Assembly (NCBI GenBank): GCA_028456385.1
Contig: JALNQF010000703.1
Coordinates: forward strand, 1-16,361
Source of the DNA: Ophiosphaerella korrae
Taxonomy: Eukaryota; Ascomycota; Dothideomycetes; Pleosporales; Phaeosphaeriaceae
Direction: 5' to 3'
Length of the DNA: 16,361 nt
Under the pieces are notes generated by a model that was not told the DNA's origin, made no database searches, and was given only the letters and a program-made list of their open reading frames with translations. Positions 1 to 7,382 of this stretch are shown here, piece by piece. Both the position numbers and the translations under genes were made by a program. The first letter of the stretch is position 1, and each line of letters opens with the position of its first letter.

Positions 1-457
1 TAGCTTTCTTAGCTTTACTCTATAAGAACAAGTTAGTATAATAATTACTAATATAAAAAGTAAGCTTTAAAAGCTTTAAAAATAGTAACTTATAATAGCT
101 ATAATAATAGTTACTAAAGAGTTTACGAGGCTAAGAAAACTCTAAATATACTACGCGTAGCGTATAAGCGCTTAGTACTTACGCATAAGCCTAAAATAAA
201 TAGAATTATAAGTAAAGGTATTTTTAACTAAGTTTAGATAACTACTATAAAACTTATTAAATAGCTCTACTACGTAGCTTACCTAAGGAGTATATTATAA
301 GTTAGAGCTTTACTCTATATAATTTAAGTAAGCCTATAGTAGTAAGCGAGCCGTATAAGCTATTTAAGCTACTCTACTATATATAAGTAGCCTAGCTTAG
401 ATAGCTCTTTAATTAATAATTATCTCCTACTTATTCCTAAGCTCGTATCTTATAATA
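1..457. other. Unrecognised RIP-mutated left flank
   Basis: This stretch precedes the first LTR. It does not match the parts of the three elements that I compared with it. The frame starting at 130 on the plus strand reads like mutated coding sequence up to the LTR, with stops of the Gln/Trp-to-stop type and a run of basic and hydrophobic residues (start AKKTLNILRVAYKRLVL), but I do not recognise the family. A 14-bp direct repeat, agctttactctata, occurs at 11-24 and 306-319. It could be a relic of another transposon or the edge of a different element. Confidence 0.4.
453..457. repeat. Possible target-site duplication TAATA (left)
   Basis: TAATA at 453-457 directly precedes the 5' LTR of element 1, and TAATA also occurs at 7381-7385 at the end of the 3' LTR. 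Five base pairs is the usual duplication length for Ty3/gypsy elements. The match only works if the LTRs end at 777 and 7380, two bases earlier than the last shared base. In DNA this AT-rich a 5-bp match can arise by chance. Confidence 0.3.
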
Positions 458-779
458 GTAACAAATTTATAAATTTATAATCTTAGTAAATACAAAGTTA
501 TAAAGCTATTATATAACAAATTTATAAATTCGCGATCTTAGTAAATATAAAGTAATAAAGCTACTAAGATATTATTACTATATAGTTAGTAACAATACGC
601 ATTATTAGAATAGTATTAGTAATTTAATCTTTTAACTATAGAACGCTAATACAAGATAGTTGTAAAACATCTTCTATTAATACTAGTTATTATAGATTAT
701 TTATACAAACTTTACTATTAACTCCTAATCTACTAATACCCTAATAGCTACTTATAGTTAACGTAAGTAGCCTATTATA
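458..779 (+). repeat. 5' LTR of element 1
   Basis: This 322-bp sequence is repeated at 7061-7382 with no gap. I count 20 differences, all transitions and no transversions, as expected when identical LTRs are separately RIP-mutated. The 5' end reads GTAAC and the 3' end GTTATA or ATTATA, so a canonical TG...CA is not visible; RIP may explain the 3' end (CA to TA). Homology with element 3 just after this point (CTTTACTAATTTAG against CCTTACTAATTTAG) fixes the inner boundary near 779. The LTR would carry promoter (U3), R and U5, but everything here is TATA-like and I do not assign a promoter. Confidence 0.9.
459..568 (+). repeat. 55-bp tandem duplication inside the LTR
   Basis: Two copies of a 55-bp unit lie at 459-513 and 514-568, each starting TAACAAATTTATAAATT and containing the shared core ATCTTAGTAAATA. 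The same pair is in the 3' LTR at 7062-7116 and 7117-7171. It lies in the 5' half of the LTR, where U3 regulatory repeats are usual, so enhancer-like repeats are a reasonable inference. Element 3 lacks them in its LTR. Confidence 0.8.
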
Positions 780-797
780 CTTTACTAATTTAGATAT
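780..797 (+). promoter_or_regulatory. Candidate primer-binding site region, element 1
   Basis: The primer-binding site for the tRNA that starts reverse transcription should begin at or just after the 5' LTR. The first bases here, CTTTACTAATTTAG, are shared with the equivalent place in element 3 (CCTTACTAATTTAG on the minus strand, just left of 16212). Because C-to-T changes are so frequent I cannot name the tRNA. The call rests on position and conservation only. Confidence 0.35.
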
Positions 798-1089
798 TAA
801 GAGAAGTAAAGCGTAAGTAGTATATAGTCTAGCTAATATAATAGTAGAAAGTTTAACTAAGAAAAGAGGTAAGGTACCTCTAAGTAGTTACAAGTTAGAC
901 AAAACTAACTAGGTAGTAGTTAAGACAAACTTAAACAACCTAATTACTAAGAAAGAAGACATATAACTAATAATTAAGGCCCTAGAAATATAGAATAAAG
1001 AGCTATAAGATTACGTTAAGTAAAATAAAATTTAAATTAAGGCTATTATAGTAAGATAGAACTAGATAGAATAAATTACTTAGAGACTA

Positions 1090-1700
1090 GAAATAAGTAT
1101 AATAAAGAAGCTACCTAAGATACCTATATTAAAGAAATTTAATAGAATAAAGGAAAAATTAAAACACTTTATAGTAGTAGTATAACTATAGATTAATATA
1201 TAGGTACTACACTTTAATAAAGAGGATAAAAAGGTAATATATATTAGAATATACTTTAAAGAAAATACTATATAATAGTTTAAATCTTACTAGATAGATT
1301 ATATAATACACGCACTAAGAATATAGAAGAATAAAACTAGAGCTATCTTTAGAAGTTATAAATACTTTACTAAACAAATAAAAGTAGTATTTAGTAATAT
1401 AGATATTACTTAATAAGCTAAAGAGAAACTTAAAAGACTTATATAATATAAGAGTATTCCTAAATACGTATTATAGTTTAAATAACTATTATAGAATATA
1501 GAATAGAATAAAGTATTACTAATATTAAGATTTAAATATAGATTAAACTTAAAAATCTAATACGAGATAATTTATATAGAAAAACTAAGAATACTAAAAG
1601 CTCTAAAATAATAGGTAATATAGATAGATAATAACTTTTAAGAATAGAAGAAAAATAAATATAGAGAGTAACCTAAAAACTAAGACGCTAGAGACCCTAT
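1090..1700 (+). other. Gag capsid-like region, element 1
   Basis: In frame from the putative start, this part matches element 3 residue for residue over long stretches, for example KTRAIFRSYKYFTKQI in both (element 1 near 1330-1380). The charged helical composition, the position before the zinc knuckles and the length of about 200 residues fit a retrotransposon capsid domain, which builds the virus-like particle in the cytoplasm. Trp and Gln positions are now stops. Confidence 0.7.
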
Positions 1701-1752
1701 AATCCTTAACGCTAATAAAGATAAGAAATTTAAGAAGAATAAAGACTTTACG

Positions 1753-1863
1753 TACTTTAGTTATAGTAAGAAAAGCTACTACGTAAAAGATTACTAGTTA
1801 AAATAGAAAAAGAATATAATATACTATAAATATAGGAAACTAAGACACTTTATAAAAGACTAT
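1753..1863 (+). other. Double CCHC zinc knuckle of Gag, ligands lost
   Basis: Two C-x2-C-x4-H-x4-C frameworks can be read with Tyr in place of the ligands. In the first, codons 1753, 1762 and 1792 (Cys) and 1777 (His) are now TAC/TAT. In the second, codons 1822, 1831 and 1861 (Cys) are TAC/TAT while the His codon 1846 is still CAC. TGY to TAY and CAY to TAY are the exact changes RIP makes. Such knuckles bind element RNA during packaging. Element 3 has lost the whole region by deletion. Confidence 0.85.
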
Positions 1864-1879
1864 AAAAGTAAAGACCTAA

Positions 1880-3045
1880 AGAAAGAAATATAGTTAAAAA
1901 CGACTAAGAATAAAAAAGAAGTACCTAAGATATAGGCTAAACCTTAGGAGAAAGTAGCTAGGAGTAAAGAAATATAGTATATAATACTCTATTAGACCTT
2001 TTATTACAAAGATAACTACTATATATACTTTTTTAGTAAATAAAGAGTAGGATAGTTCTTATAAAAGAATAGAGTAGTAGTAATAAAAGAAAGAATAAAA
2101 GTATAGCTAGAAGAAATAGTATATATAATAGACTTACTAATAGAAGATTTAGAAGAGGAAGAACCCTAGATACTATTAATCTAGGCCGAAGGACTAGTAT
2201 AAGATAAAGAGACTATAATAGTCTCTTCTAAAGAATTATAAGGAGATAAGAAATAAACTAATATAAGAGGTACTAAGTACGCCTAGTTAAGAATATATAG
2301 CTATAATAGCTATACAATAATAGATATAGAAGAACGAAATAAAGAATAGAAATTTATTTAGAAATACTTACTAGTTATAAGTATAGAGGAAGCGTACAAA
2401 GACTAGAAAGAATATAATCTTAAGGTAAAAAAGTTTATAATATTCTAATAATAGATAGAGTAATATATAGTTATAGTAGGTAGAATACCTATATAAAGGG
2501 AATAGTAGTTCTTTATAAGAAAAACGTAATAGATTAACAAAGCCTATATACTACAAGTACTAATAGTATACTATATCTTAATAAACACAAGACCTAGAAT
2601 AGATAGTTACTAGGTAGGGGACGACAAGAGAATAAATCTAGAATACCTAGTATATACTATAATATTATAAATATTATACCTAAACACAAATTACTATATA
2701 TATAGAGAACTTAAGGCACGTAATTACGTATAGCCTATACAAAGAAAAGGATACAATTACGTAAACGTAATTATAAGAAAAGATATCTAAAGTTAAGAAA
2801 TAATTAAAATACTTAACAAAGAATATATAGTAATTAGACTAGGCCCTAAACTATTAAAAGAATATATCTAAGGAAAACTATAGTATAAATATACCTATAA
2901 TAAATATCTAAAATACGAGAACTATAAATATAAGATAGGATAATAGCTCTAGAAGAATAGATAATTTAAAGAAAGACCTAAGCAAAAAAAGCTAGAAAGT
3001 ATAAGAGGCTTATATATTACGAAAATAGGTATATACTAAGAAAAG
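1880..3045 (+). other. Long linker between zinc knuckles and protease
   Basis: About 390 in-frame codons separate the second zinc knuckle from the protease motif, longer than is common for gypsy elements. The stretch is acidic near 2100-2170 (DLLIEDLEEEEP) and then mixed. Both element 2 (from 7383) and element 3 (about 14130-15240) keep it, so it was part of the family's polyprotein and not a local insertion. I do not recognise a domain in it. Several Tyr codons could be former Cys, so a further metal-binding segment is possible but unproven. Confidence 0.6.
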
Positions 3046-3048
3046 AAA

Positions 3049-3400
3049 GTATAAATAATAATTAATAGTAAAGCTACAAGAAACTTTATATCTAAGAAGT
3101 TTATAGAAGACTAAGAAATAACTTATACTATAAAGAAGTACCCTTAATAACTAAGTACAATTAAAGGAAAACTATTCTAGGAACCTATAAGGTTTAAAAT
3201 AATACCTTCTACGCTAAAGCTAGAAGGATTAGAAATTAAGAACATAGTTATAGATATAACAACAATTAATAACAAATAAGATATAATACTAGGAATACTA
3301 TAGTTATAGATAACTAACCTAAGAATTAATTAGAGAATAGAGAGAATTAGCTACCCTAAGAAAGAAATATTAAAAGCTAATATAGTTACATATAAAGGAA
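3049..3400 (+). other. Aspartic protease domain, catalytic Asp lost, element 1
   Basis: At 3061-3084 the frame reads I-N-S-K-A-T-R-N, the place of the retropepsin D-[ST]-G-A motif: Asp is Asn (codon 3064) and Gly is Lys (codon 3070). The motif is followed by NFISKKFI, typical of gypsy proteases. The enzyme would cut the polyprotein into mature parts. The same loss is in element 2 (NSK) and element 3 (NSR). Confidence 0.85.
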
Positions 3401-3599
3401 AATTCCTAGAAGAATATAAGAAATAAGAAAAATAACTTATAGAACCTAACAACTACTTTCTAGACTACTAAATATAGGATTTAGTAATAGACCTAGAAAA
3501 AGAAAAAAATATAGGATAGAGCTTAGTCTATTAAAAAACTAAAGAAGAATTAAAGATTAAACGCGTATTTATACAAAAGGTAATAAAGAAAAAATAGAT

Positions 3600-4170
3600 A
3601 TAAGAATCTAAATCTTTAGTAGCTTATAGACTTATATTCGTAGATAAAAAGAGAATAGATAAGAAAAGACTTTGCGTAGATTTTAGAAAAACTAACGTAA
3701 TAATAGACAAGAACTAATATCCCTTACTACGTATAGATAAGATATAAGATAGGCTATAGAAAGTATAAATCTTTACTAAACTAGATATCTAAAACGCTTA
3801 CTACTAGATTAGAATTAAAGAAGGTAATAAATAGAAAATAGTATTTAGAATATAATATAGACTATTTAAATATATAGTTATACCCTTTAGATTAATAAAT
3901 ATACTAGTAGTATTTTAAGAAAGGATAAATACAGTCCTAAGAAAATACCTAGACGTATTTACATTTATATACCTAGACAACATCCTTATATTCTTAGAAA
4001 TAGAAGAAGAATATATATAGTATATATATAAAGTGCTAGAAAGACTAGTAAAAAGTAAAAAGTTTCTAAAAATAAGAAAATACAAATTCTATACAAAAGA
4101 AATAGACTTCCTTAGATTTATTATTAAACTAGGAAAAATACAAATAGATCTAAACAAGATTAAAACAATC
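3600..4170 (+). other. Reverse transcriptase domain, YLDD to YLDN, element 1
   Basis: Recognisable gypsy RT blocks run in order: LCVDFRKTN (3670s), then YPLLRIDKI, FTKLDI with catalytic Asp codon 3784, KYIVIPFRLIN, and the active-site box FIYLDNILIF at 3964-3993. In YLDD the second Asp (codon 3979) is Asn. The downstream thumb segment LNKIKTI is also readable. RT copies element RNA into DNA inside the particle; with one metal-binding Asp lost, this copy would be inactive even without stops. Confidence 0.92.
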
Positions 4171-4329
4171 TAAGAATAGCTAATACTAAAGAACCTACGA
4201 AAAGTATAATAATTCTATAGATTAGCAAACTTTTATAGAAAACTAATAGTAAGATAGTCTAAAATAATAGAACTACTTATAAACCTTATAAAGAAAGATA
4301 TACTATTTAAATAGACTTAGGAATATAAT

Positions 4330-4765
4330 AAAGTATTTAGTTAGATTAAACAACGTTTTATAGAAAACCTAGTTATTAGAATATATAACCTAGAACTACT
4401 AGTAATAGTAAAAATAGATATATCTAACTTAGTCTATAGAATAGTACTAATATAAGAAGACTAAACTATAAAACAAGAATATTTAGTTAAATACTTCTCT
4501 AAGAAAATAAAGCTAGTAGAGCTTAATTACTTAATTTATAACAAAGAGATACTAGTAATCTATAAAGTATTTAAACAATAGAGAGTATACTTATAAGGAG
4601 TAAAATACTAAACAAAAGTCTATATAGACTATAAGAATCTTATAGGATTTATAACAACTAAAGACTTATTATAATACTACACGAGATAGTAGGAGTTCTT
4701 ATTAATATTTAACTTTAAAGTTATATATATAAAAGAGAAAGATAACTAATTTATAGATACTTTTA
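4330..4765 (+). other. RNase H domain, element 1
   Basis: Follows RT directly, as in all gypsy elements. The four acidic catalytic positions can be placed and are all retained: Asp codon 4417 (KIDISN), Glu codon 4546 (NKEILVIYK), Asp codon 4627 (YIDYKNL) and Asp codon 4756 (FIDTFSRKLDL). YFSKKIKLVELNY, a typical gypsy RNase H stretch, lies between the first two. It would remove the RNA strand after cDNA synthesis. Confidence 0.88.
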
Positions 4766-5019
4766 GTAGAAAACTAGACTTATAGGAAGAAGTAAACGCT
4801 ACTAGTATAGTTCTAATTAAGAATAAAGAAGGATACTTAGTCTTAAATACACTAAAAATAGCTATAATACTTAAGAGAAAGAGTAGCGAGCTAGATAAAT
4901 AGATTTAGAAGGAAATAAGAAAAGCTCCTAAAGAAATAGAAAAACTTAAGATCTAAGAAGGCCTCGCACGAGCCTATAGAAGGACGTATATTCTAAGAAA
5001 AATACAAAGAGAATTTATA

Positions 5020-5880
5020 CAATAGTTCTATAAACTACTACTATATAGATATTAAGGAATTAATAAAATACTAGATAGACTACTAAGAGATTATTATATC
5101 TTAAAAGTAAGATAACTAGTAATAGAAGTACTATAAGACTATATAGAATACTATAGAAATAAGTATAGTAGACACGTACTATATAGAATATTACAACTAA
5201 TTAAAGTACTAGAAAGACCTTAGAGAGTTATTATAATAGACTTTATTACAAAACTACCTAAGTTAAAAGACTTAATATTAGGAGTTAAATATAATAGAAT
5301 CCTAATAATAGTAGATAAACTTATAAAGTACTTATACTTTAGACTATATAAAGAGAAAAGTAAGATAGAAGTTACTATATACTAGGTTCTAGGAACTATA
5401 ATTAGCTAACACAGACTACTAGATAAGATTATTATAGATAGAGACGTAAGATTTATATTAAAACTATAGGGAACAATAATAGTATAATTAGAAATTAAAT
5501 ATATAATGTTAATAGTATACTATCTATAGATAGATAGATAATTAAAACGTATAAATTAGATAGTAGAACAATACCTAAGATACTACTTTAATTATAACTA
5601 AAACAATTAGGTATAGATACTACCTATAGTATAGTTAGTATACAATAGTACAACAAACGTAGTAATAAGAGTCTCGCCCTTCTTTACAAACTATAGATTT
5701 AACCTTAATATATACTAAACACTAAGAATTAAAATATCTTAGTCTCTAAGAGGAGAAAACCTTACTAATAGACTTAAGAATATACACGACTAATTAAGAC
5801 AAGATATAGAATTTCTATAAGATTGTATAATAAAATATTGCAATAAAAGATATATAAAGGGACCTTAATTTAAAGAGGGG
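5020..5880 (+). other. Integrase HHCC and DDE core, element 1
   Basis: The N-terminal zinc finger is traceable, but all four ligands are Tyr: His codons 5029 and 5050 and Cys codons 5140 and 5149. The core follows with Asp codon 5239 (IIIDFITKLP), Asp codon 5437 (IIIDRDVRF), and Lys at codon 5545 where the catalytic Glu belongs (QLKRIN for QLERIN). The second Asp and that position are 36 codons apart, the D-35-E spacing. Element 3 still has Glu there. The enzyme would insert cDNA into chromatin. Confidence 0.9.
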
Positions 5881-5888
5881 AAAAAGTA
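5878..5888 (+). other. 1-bp frameshift deletion in element 1 pol
   Basis: Upstream the polyprotein reads GP-stop-FKEGG in one frame; downstream it continues as EKV-stop-LL in another. Element 3 reads GP-stop-FKKREKV without a break and has one more base (15 against 14 between the shared AAA codon and GTA). The loss lies in the G/A run around 5878-5885. RIP makes only transitions, so this lesion has another cause. Confidence 0.8.
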
Positions 5889-6089
5889 TAGTTACTATAA
5901 AGAAATATTAAAAGTAAACAATTAAGCTTAAAACTAGATTATATTAAGATAAGACTATATAAAATAGAGAAAGAAGTTATACTAGTTATATTTAAATTAA
6001 GACTACTAAGTAAAATAAAGATATATCTAATATTCTATATAGTACTACTAGAAAAAGTACTATAAGATATAGAACTACTAGTGTACAAA

Positions 6090-6272
6090 GTAGATATATA
6101 TAGAGAATAAAAAGAATAGGAAGTTAAAAAAATCTTAGTATACTAGTTCTATAATAGTAGGAACTACTACTTAGTAAAATAGATAAGAATAAACGAGAAA
6201 GGACAACTATAAGAAGAAATATAGGAACTAGAGGACAACTTTAATTACTCTAAGAAACTAAAAGAGTTCTAA
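6090..6272 (+). other. C-terminal chromodomain, element 1
   Basis: After the integrase core comes a chromo-type block read in the shifted frame: VKKILVY, then a short loop, then YYLVK followed by stop (Trp expected) at 6165-6182, then EEI-stop-ELEDNFNYSKKLKEF and TAA. The pattern of an E-V-x-x-I-L strand, YLVKW, a TWEP-like motif and a final helix ending in a phenylalanine is that of chromodomains. In chromoviruses this domain directs integration to heterochromatin marked by H3K9 methylation. Confidence 0.82.
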
Positions 6273-6708
6273 AGTTAAAACCCTCTAGAACGCCTTATAG
6301 CGAGTTAAGAAAACTAATACTACTACTACTAGATAGAGAAGTAATAAGAACGTCTAATACAACAAGAGCTAGAGTAGCCTCTACTATATTATCTAAATCT
6401 AATTTAGCTTCTAAGGTACGAGACTATTTAGACGACTTAGCGTTATTATAAGCCTTTATTTTACAAAGACGCTTAATATAGGAATAAAGCTCTACTAGCT
6501 TATAAAGAGTTAACTTGCACTTAGCCTTAGCTATAGTAAGCTATAACGACAATTACGCTTAAGCTCTATTAATAGCTCGCCCTACACAACTTAGTAAAAA
6601 GAGACTATATAGAAATTAAATACTTACACTCTATAAGCAAGACCTTAGAAGAAATATACTTATACTAAATATTAGCGAGGATACACTTATTATAGTGTTT
6701 ACTATTAT
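6250..6708 (-). pseudogene. Opposite-strand reading frame in element 1 3' region
   Basis: On the minus strand a frame of about 153 codons lines up with the equivalent frame in element 3 (10456-10935). Shared strings are GRAIN, KIKA, LEAKLDLD, SISF and FNFR, and both copies stop after LVS. Length differences are whole codons (4 and 3). The central part is rich in Ala, Lys, Leu and Gln-to-stop positions and could form a coiled coil. It overlaps the last codons of pol. The upstream part looks hydrophobic, but that may be a RIP effect (Pro, Ser, Thr and Ala codons changed to Leu, Ile and Val). Function unknown; the start cannot be placed. Confidence 0.45.
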
Positions 6709-7060
6709 TTAAAGATATAAGATAAGTAAGACCTAATTTAGTATAATAATAACAAGAGAATATCTTAACCTTATTACAAATAATACAAGCTACAAAGAGA
6801 AGTTTATTACGCTAGGACTAAGATAGTATAAAGAGTAATAAAGAACTAAAGATTAACAAAGATATAGAGTTAATAATATTAGTACTAGTATAGAGAAATA
6901 AAAGACTATATAGAAGAGAGAATAGTATTATAGTAGTAATAAGAGAAACTAAGATAGAACTAATTAGTCTACGCTTAGCTACTAACAAAGTATAAGAGGA
7001 GTAGGGTAACGACCTATAGAATAATAAGTTTAACTAGGAAACTACCTACAATATAGATAC
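6709..7060 (+). other. 3' noncoding part of element 1
   Basis: Between the opposite-strand frame and the 3' LTR. Possible upstream extension of that minus-strand frame. The last 30 bases include TAGGAAAC at 7034-7041, shared with element 3 in the same place. It is the best candidate for a remnant polypurine tract, but it is short and lies about 20 bases from the LTR edge. Nothing else is recognised. Confidence 0.4.
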
Positions 7061-7382
7061 GTAACAAATTTATAAATTTACAATCTTAGTAAATACAAAG
7101 TTATAAAGCTATTATATAATAAATTTATAAATTTATAATCTTAGTAAATATAAAGTAATAAAGCTACTAAGATATTATTACTATATAGTTAGTAATAATG
7201 CGTATTATTAGGATAGTATTAGTAATTTAATCCTTTAACTATAGAACGCTAATACAAGATAGTTATAAAACATCTTCTATTAATACTAGTTATTATAGAT
7301 TATTTACACGAACTTTACTATTAACTCCTAATCTACTAACACCTTAATAGCTACCTATAGTTAACGCAAGTAGCCCGTTATA
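7061..7382 (+). repeat. 3' LTR of element 1
   Basis: Ungapped partner of 458-779 with 20 transitions. It keeps some C/G that the 5' LTR has lost, and the reverse also holds: the 5' copy keeps TCGCGA at 529-534 where this copy reads TTATAA. Element 2 sequence starts immediately to its right. Confidence 0.9.

Larger units (their letters stand above)
838..6272 (+). pseudogene. Element 1 gag-pol polyprotein (dead)
   Basis: Single fused gag-pol frame of about 1,812 codons once the 1-bp deletion is allowed for; gag, protease, RT and integrase all share one frame, so no gag/pol frameshift site is needed. The start is uncertain: an ATA at 838 (an ATG before RIP) is the best guess because a similar ATA-ATA-GTA-GAA string starts the frame in element 3. 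Order by approximate residue: capsid 80-290, two zinc knuckles 306-342, long linker 343-735, protease near 743, reverse transcriptase 920-1110, RNase H 1160-1310, integrase 1395-1680, chromodomain 1750-1810. Stops are TAA/TAG at expected Gln or Trp positions. The TAA at 6270-6272 probably marks the true end, since element 3 stops at the same place. Confidence 0.9.
458..7382 (+). mobile_element. Element 1: Ty3/gypsy chromovirus, full length, RIP-dead
   Basis: A 6.9-kb LTR retrotransposon. Two LTRs of 322 bp flank an internal region with gag, protease, reverse transcriptase, RNase H, integrase and chromodomain in that order. Integrase after RT-RNase H defines Ty3/gypsy (Metaviridae-type) elements, and the C-terminal chromodomain places it among the chromoviruses. 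Domains are read in one frame (codons starting at 1 modulo 3) from the 5' end to about 5878, then in another frame to 6272 after a 1-bp deletion. RIP stops occur throughout, so no protein can be made. It is less eroded than element 2 and diverged from element 3. Confidence 0.93.

Noticed and set aside
459..568. Two 55-bp repeats looked at as a CRISPR or satellite unit
   Set aside because: Only two adjacent copies with no spacers, and the same pair occurs in the other LTR; this is an internal LTR duplication in a eukaryote.
458..779. TATA boxes in the LTR
   Set aside because: TATA-like strings occur everywhere in this RIP-mutated DNA and carry no weight.
780..797. Assigning a specific tRNA to the primer-binding site
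   Set aside because: C-to-T change is too frequent to match a tRNA 3' end with any certainty.
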